A DNA stretch of 64,000 bases from positions 65,352,638-65,416,637 of the forward strand of contig CM060177.1 in NCBI GenBank assembly GCA_030549775.1, read 5' to 3'. The stretch comes from Tamarix chinensis. Lineage: Eukaryota; Streptophyta; Magnoliopsida; Caryophyllales; Tamaricaceae. A model generated the notes under the pieces. That model ran no database searches and was not told where the DNA came from. It was given only the letters and a program-made list of their open reading frames with translations. Made by a program: the position numbers and the translations under genes. Positions 1 to 11,447 of the stretch are shown piece by piece (position 1 is the first letter of the stretch; the number at the start of each line of letters is the position of its first letter).

Positions 1-345
1 AAATACCCTTTTTATTTATTAAATTACCAATTTACCCTTCTTACTTATTGAATTACCCAAACACTCATTTTTACTTATTAATTTACCAAATTAACCCTTT
101 CTCATGCAAAATTACCACACTATCCTCCTTACTTGTAAAATTACCAAATTACCCTTTTTATTCATAAAATTACCAAGTTACCCCTTTCTCATGCTTAAAT
201 TACCAAAATACCATTCTTACTTATTAAATTACCAAATTACCCTTTTTATTTATAAAATTACCAATTTACCCCTTTCTCATGCCAAAATTACCAAAATAAC
301 CTTATTCATTAAATTACCAAACTACCCTTAACACATGAAATATTA
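1..345. repeat. Degenerate 87-bp tandem repeat
   Basis: The stretch is built from A/T-rich phrases such as aaattaccaaattaccc. A marker phrase (ctcatgc) recurs at 101, 188 and 276, so the longer unit is about 87 bp, with shorter internal periodicity. It begins at or before the left window edge. Reading frames through it are low-complexity and are not genes. Confidence 0.75.
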
Positions 346-944
346 ACACCCATGGTCCACATGCATCATCTAACAAAATAAAACCTTATTATTCATTATT
401 GATGCCCATTATTACCTACCATGCACATTTATTTAGGTCATAACCTATGTATGAGTAAAATTACTAAAATGTTCCTATGTCTCATATATATTAGCATTAT
501 CTCTACTACAAATGACCATATTTACTTATCATAACATGTATGTGCATCTGACATCATTATTAACAACACAACCCACTATTTCCACACATGTCTCATTTCA
601 TACAATAGTATGCTTTTCATTAAATCTTCCAACATAACATTAAAAAACATAAGGTGCTTAACAAAACATAATATACACACAAAATATATTGCTTAACCTT
701 AATGTGCTAACATACATAAATCCACACATTTTAGTAGGGTATAATGTTACCTTATTTTTGGTAATTACTTTATAGTACCATGGTTAAAATATTAATATTT
801 ATTAGTAAAAATGTGTACCTAGAAATAATATCAAAATTAGAATATTAGTAGTAGAAGATTAAAAGGATAATTTTTTATCAAAAGGATCATTAATTACATA
901 TTAATACTAATTATATTATAACTCAAAGTTTAGTAAAATAAACT
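346..944. other. AT-rich spacer, no feature seen
   Basis: No coding, RNA or repeat structure could be supported. The last 150 bases (AT-rich with aatattagtag-type phrases) resemble the microsatellite-like part of the LTR superfamily found at 7085-12409 and may belong to the old LTR that continues at 945. Confidence 0.4.
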
Positions 945-1269
945 TTAAAGGGTGCAACAACACTCACGCTGCATGAGCAATATAGGTTGCATACATGAAG
1001 GGGAAGGAATGGGTGAAGGGAGGGTTAGATGATGTTGGAAGGGTGGTCTTAGGTAAGGGCATTTGAGAGAGTGGTGAAGGGGAGTTGGGGTAGTGGTAAG
1101 GTGCAGGAGGAGGAGGAGGAGGATGTGGGGGATTTCAGGCAAGGTGAGGTAGGGAGGTGGTAGGGGAGGTGTCAGGTGGTTGAGGGGTGGCTTCAAGAGC
1201 ATATACGGAGGAGGGTCGAAAGGAGAAGAAAATAGAAGGAAGGGAGAAAGTGGGTTGTGAGGGTGAGTG
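945..1269 (-). repeat. Purine-rich LTR relic, part 1
   Basis: Strongly purine-rich on the plus strand, hence pyrimidine-rich on the minus strand, like the pyrimidine-rich part of the long LTR superfamily (compare 23000-24120 on the plus strand). The gypsy element at 1270 interrupts it; the sequence resumes at 6500. Open frames here are low-complexity Pro/Ser/Leu-rich and are not credible genes. Confidence 0.5.
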
Positions 1270-2134
1270 TGATGCAGGCGCATCAATTGAACATAATGAT
1301 TATCATATTCATTCTAATCCTCAAGGTAAGGAAGATGATTTAGCTTTCTTAATGTTGGAGTCTATTATGTTAAATATTCTTGATAATTCTTATATTCTTG
1401 ACAATGAAAAGCATTCAAGTTATTCTTGTAGGTATGTTACATATTTGCAAGAAGACGATGTTCATACACATTGATTTGTACAAGTATTCCAAGGCATGCA
1501 AGACTATGAAATACATGGGATGATACATTACAATAAGATATAGATTTATGATATTCATTATTTGTATAAACTTGTTGTAAACCCTAACCCTAAGTATATT
1601 TTATGTAAGTTAGGGTATGACTATAATTTCATGTATGTATCTTAGTCTATTGTATAGCTTTGTAATATTAATACTTAGTACCATTTAACCAATGATATTA
1701 TGCTGTGGATTAAGGTTAATATGGGTTTAATTCAACTGTGAATAATGGGCTGGATTTGGTGGGTAAACTTGGCTGGTTAAGGAAGCTCACCACCGAGCTT
1801 ATTCTTTCCTATATATACCTTTGTGCGCATGGTTTGTATGCAAAATATTGAATAATAATTTTGATAAAACTTTAAGCAACAGAGCTAAATTCTAATCCTC
1901 CCTTTTGGGTCTACATTGAGCAAGGAATATCTGGGATAATCCTTCCTCAATACTATCTTCAAGTCGACACATTTGAACACCTTCAAATCTACTGAAACAA
2001 ATTTATCTTATCACATCAAGTTCTTTGTCTATAATCCACCAATTCACTTCATTCTTTTTGCATTAGATCATGGGTGATAGATTCTACTACAAATTTTGAT
2101 CCAAACTTCTGTTACTTTGATAAAAACGACATCA
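1270..2134 (+). repeat. 5' LTR of the gypsy element
   Basis: 865 bp, TG...CA ends, direct copy of 5633-6499. It opens with a reading frame that stays open to a stop at 1474, the counterpart of the pol end that runs into the 3' LTR. It holds a telomere-like phrase (accctaaccctaa) near 1582 and a TATA-like stretch (tatatatacc) near 1811. Confidence 0.9.
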
Positions 2135-2138
2135 TTTT

Positions 2139-2150
2139 TGGTATCAAAGC
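2139..2150 (+). other. Primer-binding site (initiator tRNA-Met type)
   Basis: TGGTATCAAAGC, four bases after the LTR end. It differs at one position from the usual plant TGGTATCAGAGC, complementary to the 3' end of initiator tRNA-Met. Confidence 0.85.
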
Positions 2151-2564
2151 TTCATTTGTTCGAAGCTTATACAACCAGTGATTTCTACTGACCTAAAATC
2201 ATGTTGTGTTCTTTCACCAAGAAATCCACGGTTACTCCACCATTTCTTTCAATTCTTGATTCTTGATGAAATTATTTAATTTTTCTTGAAGTTCTTGCTC
2301 GAATTTCTTGTAATCTTGCAACGATCTTGTTGCATTTTCCCTCAACTTTCGACATAAAATACCAACAGAGTTCGAATTTCAGCAGCACCAGTTTGGTTCG
2401 TCTGTTTGACGATAGTGTGTGTCTCTCCAACACTTTATTTATATTTTATTCTACTCTCTATTAGTGTTTGATCAAGTTTACAACAACCCCATTCAAGTTC
2501 TCTTCATGCAAGCAAGCGAAGAAGCCTCAAAGTGTTCGACATCCCTGGACAGTTTTCAATCGCC

Positions 2565-2945
2565 GAGACTGACCTGGAACTTGTAGGCCGTGTATTAGAT
2601 TCATTTCTCATAAATTTCTCTCAATAAATTAGTCCATCATCTATCTCTTGATGTCTTCTACATGTCCTATGAAGAATTTAACACGAATCTCCCACTGGAA
2701 CACAAGTTTTTGTTGAAAATATAGAAACATGTTCTTTGATTTTATGTGAAGTCTGAGATTGACCTGGAACTTGAAAGCCCAATATTTGATTCATTTCTCA
2801 CCAATTTCTCTCAAGAAATTATTCCATAATCTACCTATGGATCTCCTCTACATTTTATATGAATAATTAAACATGAAAATCCCACTAGAAGATAAGATTT
2901 TATTGACAACACAGAAACATGTTCTATGATTTTATGTGAATCATT
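2565..2945. repeat. 190-bp tandem duplication in the gypsy leader
   Basis: Two diverged copies start at gagactgacctggaac (2565) and gagattgacctggaac (2755) and continue in parallel to about 2945. This is untranslated leader between the primer-binding site and gag. Confidence 0.75.
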
Positions 2946-3180
2946 TTCACAACTATTATTCCTAACCTTTCATTGTTTATGTGTACCTACGTGCAGTGCC
3001 TATTCTTGGGGCTTAAATATCTCCTTTGTGCTTAGATAAATACTGCATTTAGTGTTTGATATTTTTTAGAATTAGAAATTGGTTTGTGCTTTGTTTGGTT
3101 GTAGGCAAAACAAATCCAACACCTACATTTGTGGAAGATATATTGTGTGCATCAAGAAAGGTTGTGTGTCAACCTTCATC

Positions 3181-4334
3181 ATGGCTAGTGAAGAGGTGTG
3201 TGCCCTGGTTGAGTCCATCAAAAGCCTCACCACACACATGGATTTCCAACTACAAAATCAAAACACACTGCAAAATCAACTCCAAAGTGTGGAAGCTAAG
3301 TTGGCCAACCAAGAGAAGTGTAAACCATGGAAACCTAGAATGGAATCTACACATGATAGCGTGGAGGGAGAATGAAGCCGATTTACCATGCCAAGAATGG
3401 ATGTGGACCTTTCAATATTTCTCATTATGAAGATGGAGAAGAGGATGCAAATTCTTTTGGCTCAAGAAACCAAAGAAGAGCACCTACATTCCATGTAAGA
3501 AATCCACACCATGAAGATCAAGGTATTAAACTTGAACTTCCTGAATTTTATGGTGATTTGAACATGGAGTCATTTTTTGAATGGTTGCATGATATTGAGG
3601 CTATTTTTGAGTTTATATATAGAAAGTGTAAATTAGCTACTCTAAAGTTCAAAAAGTTTGCTCGAATTTGGTATGATAACTTAAAGGGAACTAGAGAAAG
3701 ACAATAGAAGTCTAAAATCAAATCTTGGGAAAAACTTAAAAAGCACTTAAGAAAGAAATTTGTGCCAAGAGAGTATGAAAAAGATATGTATGTTAAAATG
3801 ACTACTCTAAGGCAAGGCTTATTTAGTGTAGAAGAATACACTAGAGAGTTTGAAAGACTAGCCCTTATTTGTGATGTTCATGAAAGAAAGGAACAAAAAT
3901 GTGGTAGATACTTAGGTGGCTTGAATAACTTAATAAGAGACAAGGTTGATATGTACTCTTATAATTCTCTTGATTACTTGATAAAATTGGCTATGAAAAT
4001 TGAAAGACAAACCAAAACAACAAAAGCCTATGTTAAGTCTAATGCTTCTACTTCGACTAAACCCTATTCTAACACCTTTACACTTAAATCAACATTTTCA
4101 TATGATAAAAAGAATAAAAAAGAGAATAAAGGTAAAAATAAGGAGGTTGAAATGGCTAATAAACAATTTTTTAAATGTAGAGGATATGGACATTTTTCTA
4201 GAGATTGTCCTAACCAAAGAGCCTTAACCTTACATGAAATAGAAAACATGAAACTATGTAGTGATGATGAATTAGAAGTTGAATCTCCTAATGAAATATT
4301 AAATATGGAAGAAGAAGAAGAAGGAGACCCCTAA
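3181..4334 (+). pseudogene. gag: Ty3/gypsy gag, frameshifted and with an in-frame stop
   Basis: Gag makes the virus-like particle. The ATG at 3181 opens a frame (MASEEVCALVES...) that ends at 3375. The protein continues in another frame from 3372 to 4334, so a frameshift lies near 3350-3375. The retrotransposon gag domain is visible from about 3530 (LELPEFYGDLNMESFFEWL) to about 4000, interrupted by TAG at 3705. A zinc knuckle lies near 4165-4210: the motif reads FFKCRGYGHFSRDC, where the family has C-x2-C-x4-H-x4-C, so the first cysteine is now phenylalanine. A TAA at 4332 separates gag from the protease part in the same frame. Protein-family identification is by eye. Confidence 0.85.
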
Positions 4335-4352
4335 TTTGTAATTCAAAGAGTC

Positions 4353-4667
4353 TTGCAAATACAACCTAGTATTACAACTACTCAAAGAGAAAAGATTTTT
4401 AAAACTAAGTGTAAAATAGGTGATATAATTTGTAGACTCATAATTGATAGTGGTTCATGTACTAATGTTGCTAGTGAGGCTATGGTTAAGAAACTTGGTT
4501 TGGAAACTACTAATAATCCTAAACCCTATTCTTTACAATGGTTAAACAAGGATAAGGGAGCTAAAGTAAACAAAAGAGATTTAATCACATTTTCTATTAT
4601 AGACTATCATGATGAAGTTCTATGTGATGTTTTACCTATAGATGCTTGTGGATTAATTTTGGGTTGA
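4353..4667 (+). pseudogene. pol: Ty3/gypsy aspartic protease segment
   Basis: 104-residue segment in the same frame as gag. The retropepsin active site IIDSGSCTNV starts near residue 30, with the catalytic Asp codon at 4446. The C-terminal flap region ends DVLPIDACGLILG, normally followed in this family by a short R-P-W-type motif. Here a TGA stop follows directly at 4665 (consistent with CGA to TGA), and reading resumes in frame. The active site looks intact, but the polyprotein is broken on both sides. Confidence 0.85.
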
Positions 4668-4718
4668 CCATCGCAATTTGATATAAAAGCAACTCATGAT
4701 GGGGTAACTAATGAATAT

Positions 4719-5837
4719 GTGGTGAAAAAGGAAAAACAGTTGTATAGGCTCAAACCTTCTTTATATGATCATATGCCCTTGAGTGATAATAAAAAGAGAT
4801 TATTTTTACATGAAAAGGCTATGGAGAAATGTATAAAAGAAGAAGGAATTTGTAATGCTCTAGTTTCTAAAGATTCTAAACCTGAAAAACAACTTGAAAA
4901 TCTTAATTTGATTAAGTTGTTTGATGAGTATAATGATGTATTTCCTGATGACTTACCTCCTGGATTACCACCTAAAAGAGGTATAGAACATGCTATTTAT
5001 CTTGTTCCTATTATGCCTATCCCTAATAAACCGACTTATAGATGTAACCCAGAAAAAGCAAAGGAATTACAAAAACAAATACAAGAACTTATGGATAAAG
5101 GATTCGTAAAAGAAAATATGAGTTTTTGTATAATACTTTCAAATACTGCTTATGTCAAGTTTATGACATATTTTTGGAAAACTTTATGGAATATGCTTAG
5201 TGTGTATGGTGTGAATCCTAACATGCCTATTAACATGATTCCCTTGAAAAAAGGTGAATTGCAAAACTATGAGGCTAAAGAGAGAATAAACGTTTTTCAA
5301 CAACTTCATGAGAAAATCAAATATAATATTAAAAAATTGAATGCCAAGTATAAAGCTCAAGTGAATAAGCATAGAAACTCTTATGTGTTTTCTCCTAGTG
5401 ACTTAGTTTGGTTACATTTACGTAAAGAGAGATTTCCTAATTTACGTAAAAACAAGCTAATGCCAAGAGCCGATGGTCCATTTAAAATACTTAGGAAGTT
5501 TGGAGATAATGCTTATGAACTTGAACTTCCAGAATCTTATGGAAGAATTTCAAGAAATTTTAATGTTGGTGATTTGTCTCCTTATTATTCTAATGAAAAT
5601 TTGAGGGCAAATTCTTCTCAACTTGGGGAGTATGATGCAAGAGCATCAATTGAACATAATGATTATCATATTCATTCTAATCCTCAAGGTAAGGAAGATG
5701 ATTTAGCTTTCTTAATGTTGGAGCCTATTATGTTAAATATTCTTGATAATTCTTATATGCTTGACATTGAAAAACATTCAAGTTATTCTTGTAGGTATAT
5801 TACATATTTGCAAGAAGACGATGTTCATACATATTGA
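4719..5837 (+). pseudogene. pol: Pol remnant: RT start fused to integrase C-terminus, running into the 3' LTR
   Basis: 372-residue open frame. Residues 60-130 match the region leading into gypsy reverse transcriptase (DVFPDDLPPGLPPKRGIEH, then TYRCNPEKAKELQKQIQEL). At about residue 135 (near 5120) the sequence jumps to the integrase core (VKFMTYFWKTLW, residues 146-157). Near residue 161 it jumps again to the integrase C-terminal part, with the GPY/F-type domain (LMPRADGPFKILRKFGDNAY, residues 247-266). The RT catalytic region, RNase H and most of the integrase core are absent, yet the frame stays open across both deletions. Residues from about 305 on are encoded by the 3' LTR. No chromodomain is seen. 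Confidence 0.85.
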
Positions 5838-6499
5838 TGTGTACCAGTATTCCAAGGCATGCAAGACTATGAAATACATGGGATGATACATTACAATAAG
5901 AGATAGAGTGATGATATTTATTATTTGTATAAACTTGTTGTAAACCCTAACCCTAAGTATATTTTATGTAAGTTAGGGTATGACTATAATTTCATGTATG
6001 TATCTTAGTCTATTGTATAGCTTTGTAATATTAATCCTTAGTATCATTTAACCAATGATATTATGTTGTGGATTAAGGTTAATATGGGCTTAATTCAACC
6101 GTGATTAATGGGCTGGATTAGGTGGGTAAACTCGGCTGGTTAAGGAAGCTCACCATCGAACTTATTCTTTCCTATATATACCTTTGTGAGCATGGTTTGT
6201 ATGTAGAATATTGAATAAGAATTTGGATAAAACTTTAAGCATGAGAGATAAAGTCTAATCCTCCCTTTTGGTTCTACATTGAGCAAGGAAGATCTGGGAT
6301 AATCCTTCCTCAATACTATCTTCAAGTTGACACATTTGAACACCTTCAAATCTGCTGAAACACCTTCATCTTATAACATCAAGTTCTTCGTCTATAATCC
6401 ACCAATTCACTTCATTCTTTTTGCATTAGATCATGGCTGACAACTTCTACTACAAATTTCGATCCAACCTTCCATTACTTTGATAAAAAAACCACATCA
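5633..6499 (+). repeat. 3' LTR of the gypsy element
   Basis: 867 bp, direct copy of 1270-2134 with TG...CA ends. It is preceded by a short purine-rich tract (ttggggagta, up to 5632) that probably served as polypurine tract. It contains the last 68 codons of the pol frame. Confidence 0.9.
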
Positions 6500-7084
6500 G
6501 AGTGGTGATTACTGGGTGGTTAGTAAGGAGGAAGTAGGGGAGGGAAGGGAGTGATTGGTGGTTGGTTGGATGACGGAGATAGAGGTTTGGGGCGGTAAAA
6601 CAAAAAAATGTGAGAAGAGGAAAGAAGGGAGGAGAAGGCTTGATAGGGGGAGAAGGAGGCTCAACGAGGAGAGAAAATGGGCAGAGGAGAAGAATAAAAA
6701 TAAGAGAGAGAGAGAGAGGAGGGCATGTTCAATCGAGTTAGGTGGGGGATGTAGGGGGTTACATGTGCATGGCTTGTGGTGGAAGGGAGGAGAAGAAGAA
6801 GGGGGGAAAGGAGGGAATGCGAGGGAGTTGTGTAGGGGATGTGTGAAGCTAAAAATGGAAAGAAAGGGACTGGAGAGAGAGGGAGAAGGCATGGCTACAA
6901 TGGTAGGGTCATGGGGGAAGAGTTGCAGGTAGATGCAAGCATAGGGGAGGGTTTTTTTTAGAGTTCAACGGATGAAGAAGGACAAAGAAGAAGAAGAAGG
7001 GGGAGGCAAGTAGGCTAGCCAGGTGGCGAGAAAAAGAAAGGTTGGGTTGGCCCAATCAGGGAGGAAAAAAAAGGAGGGGGCATT
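6500..7084 (-). repeat. Purine-rich LTR relic, part 2
   Basis: Continues the purine-rich sequence cut at 1269; a repeated gag run lies near 6708. It is interrupted again at 7085 by a large LTR-like unit. Overlapping open frames on both strands are low-complexity. Confidence 0.5.
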
Positions 7085-7184
7085 TGTAACACCCCCAAAT
7101 TTACAACTGAAAAATTTCGTTTAAGACAAAGGTTTTAGCGGAAGCGAAAGAATTAAAACCATAAACTTGGGGGTATTACCGCCA

Positions 7185-7230
7185 CACTTAGTACCAAACC
7201 GGTTCACTCCTACCGTTCCGATACTAAGTG
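7185..7230 (-). other. Conserved stem-loop near the LTR 3' end (unit A)
   Basis: Arms cacttagtac (7185-7194) and atactaagtg (7221-7230) pair, the last pair as G-U in the minus-strand RNA. Inner edge is 100 bases from the unit end at 7085. The same position and size recur in other copies with different arm sequences. Confidence 0.7.
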
Positions 7231-7894
7231 CTAAAGCTAAACTAAACAATCATTAAGTAAGATTCATCCAAACATAGGTCCATAGTTAACATAGACCATT
7301 CACGAAAACCACGAGTCAACAACAGCTAAAATATCGTTAAGATTGCAACTTAAAAGTACGGTTTCGATGCAAGAAGCGTAGTACAAAATATAGTTAATAA
7401 GACGGGTCCCAAGGGACCAATATCCGGATCGCCTACTCACTCAAGCCAAGCCTTCCACCCCAACACAGTATCAACCTGCACAAGGGGTCTGCTCCCCACC
7501 ATCGGTGGATCATCACAGGACCCATTCAACCAAGGTAGTATCAGTACGGGTCCAATACTGAGTAAGTCCCACTACCCTATCTTATAGGAGAGATATCATC
7601 AAGTGCATATTAAATCATGGTACAATACGTTGATACACTATTACGCATACTCAAAACCCACATCACAAGTCCTACCATACCCATATACTAACATATGAAA
7701 CATGTGTAACATCGTATTGAAACATATAAGGGTGTTATGACCAGAATGTAAAGTAACTCATTATGCACAAGCAGCATGGGGTAATACAGATAATAAAAGC
7801 CGGCTATGGTCCGGGTAGACTCATTCTTTAGATATCTGGTAAATATAGTATATTCACGTCATAATCGTTATGAATCCATGAGGATGCGGGAACC

Positions 7895-8480
7895 CCACTA
7901 TTATAGCCGGTGGATCAGTCACTTATAGGACAGGATGCACCTAACCACTATTATATGCCGGTGGATCGGTCTCCAGGGCAGAACGCTCCTGGCCACTATT
8001 ATGCCGGTGGATCGGCCTGGTCCCAACTCTCATGGTGTTTCACTGTGATTATAACGTATCCTTCCATTATTTGTTTATAAGTCATTTCACACCATAATCT
8101 TTGATAATCCATGCGAGTACGGGAACCCCACTATTATAGCTGGTGGATCGGTCACTTATAGGGCAGAACGCACCTAACCACTATTATATGTCGGTGGATC
8201 GGTCTCCAGGGCACAACGCTCCTGGCCACTATTATGCTGGTGGATCGGTCTGGCCCCGACTCTCATGGTGTCCCACTGTAAGTATATAGTATCTTTCCCA
8301 TGATTTAATTACAACATACTGTTTGGTTTGTTGAGCTGGGGATCCCCCACTATTATAGCCGGTGGATCGGTCATGTATAGGGCAGAACGCACCTAACTAC
8401 TATTATACGTCGGTGGATCGGTCTCCAGGGCACCCCGACACCTGGCCACTATTATGCCGGTGGATCGGTCTGGGCCCGGC
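7895..8480 (-). repeat. Higher-order repeat of CCACTATTAT...GGTGGATCGG
   Basis: Nine copies of a 25-base phrase starting at 7895, 7945, 7993, 8128, 8178, 8225, 8347, about 8397 and 8445. They are grouped as three blocks of three with block spacing of 233 and 219 bp. Within a block, linkers differ (cacctaa, ctccagggcagaacgctcctgg), and the third copy is followed by a Ggcccgac-type spacer. The short inverted match between ccac and gtgg allows a small hairpin. Confidence 0.85.
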
Positions 8481-8999
8481 TCAACAATCTTACTCTTTAA
8501 GTAGTTAATGTCTTATTCATGCATATCAACTACCCTCTACGTCTATCCTCCCCAAGGGGGGCCCGTCCTATATCTTGAGACTCATGCACCCCTTATCACC
8601 CCCGACATCCATTCCCTTTACTCCACCTTTAAATGAAAGAGCCAACCCCTACAGGCGTGGGTTAGGCCCTACACTCATGACATCAACTCCATTCCCCTAT
8701 CACCCCCTAGGGTTTTCCCTTGAAAACCCTAATTAGGCCGATGTGGCTCAACCTTCTCCCACTTACGCTACCTTTACCTCATTTAATTCCCCACATCTTA
8801 CCTCAATTTGATTCTCTCCCAAAACATATCACTTTACCTTCCGATTCAGCACATAACCATGAAAACCCTAGTTGATCACCTCAACCTTAGTACCTTTCTT
8901 CTCCCACAAGTAACCTCTCTCTTTTCATCCCAAAGTCTCTTCTTCCACATGGGAACCCATACTCACCTTCTATATAAATGAAATCTCACTCTAACCCAT

Positions 9000-10372
9000 A
9001 CTCCACCCTTCCTTAATCATTCTTACTTTTGTACTTCCCAAATTTCCACTTTCTCCCAAAAACCCTAATTGGATCCCTTAGACACCCTTACCTCGACCCA
9101 CGTGAAATTTTGCACCCAAGTCTCCAATGGACCCGTAACTTTGACATTATCTTATTTACTTCTTAAATCAACTTTCCTCACGTAAGATTCTTTCCCATGC
9201 ACAATTTAAACACTCCATGCAGCCTCCCCAACACCCACTTACACACAAAACCCTAATAAGGTCTCTTATGCACTAACTTACGTACTATTTTTCATAATAA
9301 TTCTCCAATCATTCCAAGACTCTCCCAAGATCTTACTTACAACCCAAATCAACTTTTCATATGTAAGGGTCATGCCCATGCAAGGTCTAGTCCCCCATGC
9401 CAACTTCCCAAACGTCCACTTCCCCATTATTCTTTTATTATCATTCCATGCTACCCCAAACCCTAGCATGCATGTCCTAGAGGGCCATAACAAGTCACAT
9501 CATCAACATCAACATCAAACATGGAACATGTCATACACGTCTAGAATAAGGCACACACAACATACCTCATTATCCATGATGCGCTACACAAAATAGGTTA
9601 TTCACAACACATGCATAAATACACATTAACATGGCTACTCATCATCCATCAACACATCACACATAGCACAAGGCCATATCTTCATCCTTACCTAAGGCGG
9701 CGCCGGGCTTGGAGTACGCTCCTATAACTCCTTAAGGCTTTGGTCGGGGTTACCTATAAAAGGGGAAAATGCTAAGTATTAGTTTCCCTTGCAAGTACCA
9801 TCAACCCTTATTCTAGTTTAGGATTAGGGTTTTTACCTTAGAAGTAGTATACTAAATATTAGTAGTCAAAATATATTTATTTTTGATACTTATTGTTACA
9901 CTTATTTTATTAAACCCATTAGTTCTAATCTTGTAGTGATAGGGTTTATGCCAGCTTTAGGAAAATAGTGTTAATATTAATAAAATAATGACACTAATGT
10001 CTAGTGATAGGAACCCTAGCGTTTTAAGGCCGAGTCTATTAATGGTGTTTTATTTAAAATGATAATATTATAAGGTCACAATATTACAAGTAACTATTCC
10101 TAAGGGTGATAATGATAATAGTTGTATAGTCTTGAATAACACAAGGGTTCAAATGCCTTTGGTTACAATAATAAGGTTGTGATAGTAGTAATAATAGTAA
10201 TAGCTAATAATAGTGTCCTAGTAATGAGGTTAGGGTTAATGTTAAATGGTATGGTAATAAGGGTTTAAGTACTCTTCTTAGTTAATAACCACATGATATT
10301 TACTAGCTTGAATTAAGTAACATGGATAAGAACAAGTAGTATTATTGTTAACAAAATGATAAGGGTGTTAAG

Positions 10373-10426
<54 letters not shown>

Positions 10427-10770
10427 AATAATAACGATAATAATAATAATAATACTCCTAGGAGTAATGATAATAACAATAATACAACCAAGTAAGGTTT
10501 AGCAACCACAATAATAACCGTAGTAAGGATAATAGAAGTAATAATAGCAATATTATTAATAATGTTAATAGTAATAATTATAAAGATTAGGATTAAAGTT
10601 AAGTATAATAAAAGTTAGGGTTCAAAGGGATGTTAGTATTAGTAAGAAAATAAGAACATTAATAATAGAGACAATAATAATGGTAATAATGATAATAATA
10701 ATAATAATAAAAGTAATAATAATGATAATAATAATAATAATAAGTATATTAGTATTAATATTAGTAGAAA
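9000..10770. repeat. Non-coding part of unit A with TAA/AAT microsatellites
   Basis: Contains no credible gene. From about 9830 it is AT-rich with many aataataat runs; the longest uninterrupted trinucleotide tracts are near 10376-10455 and 10690-10745. The matching section of unit D (24140-24740) is the reverse complement type (TTA/ACT runs), so the microsatellite zone is a fixed part of the LTR architecture. Confidence 0.75.
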
Positions 10771-11439
10771 ATAGTAGCAGCTATATAAAAGGGGATTAGG
10801 GTTTGGATAAGTGGAGAACCACCTAGGGTCGGTGGTGGTTTGGCGGCGGCGCGTGGCGGCGACGGTGGCGGCGGTGGTGGTGGAGAAGAGAGGAAAAGAT
10901 GGAGGTGGTGGTTAGATGGGAGGGGAAAAGGAGGAGTTTGAGGTGGGGAAAGAAATAGCAGGTGAAGGGGAGTGGAGTGAGGGTGGTGGCGTGGCAAGGG
11001 GTGGCGGCGCGCGGCGGCGACGGCAGCGGCCGAGGGTGGTGGAGAGAGGTGGAAGATGAGGGAGGAAGGAGGAGAGGGAGGCAGGGGAAGATGGAGGTAT
11101 GGGAAGATAGAGGGAGGTCTGCTGGGCATTTTGGGGGGTGGAGGAGGCTCTTGTGGAGGCTGGTCTAGCGGTGGAAGGCGGCGCAAGGGCGACGAAGGCT
11201 GGGAGTGGTGGTTTTCGGGATAGGAACTTTGCATGGCTAGGGTGGCACGTGCAGGGCAAGGCAGAGGGCGGTGGTGGCTTGGTTTTCTCGAGGGAGTTGC
11301 AGGGATGATAACTGTGGGCAGAGGTGGCGGCGGCGGTCTCTAGTGACGGCGGAAAGCCCGTCTTTTTGAGGCGGCGGAGAGGCAGGGTTTCAGGGCAAAA
11401 AAATTGAAAAGGGAGCTGATCGGGGCTGCCAATGGGGGG

Positions 11440-11447
11440 TATTTATA
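11440..11447 (-). promoter_or_regulatory. TATA box of unit A
   Basis: On the minus strand: GCCTATAAATACCCC, with CCAAT-type sequence just upstream. The counterpart in unit D (23494-23501, plus strand) reads TTCTATAAATACCCC. Conservation between diverged copies and location before the pyrimidine-rich leader support a core promoter driving minus-strand transcription. Confidence 0.65.

Larger units (their letters stand above)
1270..6499 (+). mobile_element. Internally deleted Ty3/gypsy LTR retrotransposon
   Basis: Two direct LTRs (1270-2134 and 5633-6499) begin TGATGCA and end ACATCA. They are flanked by an exact 5-bp target duplication, gagtg, at 1265-1269 and 6500-6504. The primer-binding site lies at 2139-2150. 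The interior carries gag, protease and a pol frame lacking most of reverse transcriptase, all RNase H and most of integrase. The first 235 aligned LTR bases differ at about ten positions by eye, so insertion is not very recent. Three in-frame stops and a frameshift disrupt the coding part. The element cannot move by itself. Confidence 0.93.

Noticed and set aside
1582..1594. Telomere-like aaccctaaccctaa
   Set aside because: Only two units, and present in both LTRs of the gypsy element (also near 5944), so it is LTR sequence and not an interstitial telomere array.
10771..10780. TATA-like CTATATAAAA on the plus strand of unit A
   Set aside because: Opposite to the orientation supported by the conserved TATAAATACC box, the stem-loop wobble sense and the adjoining gypsy gene end at unit C.
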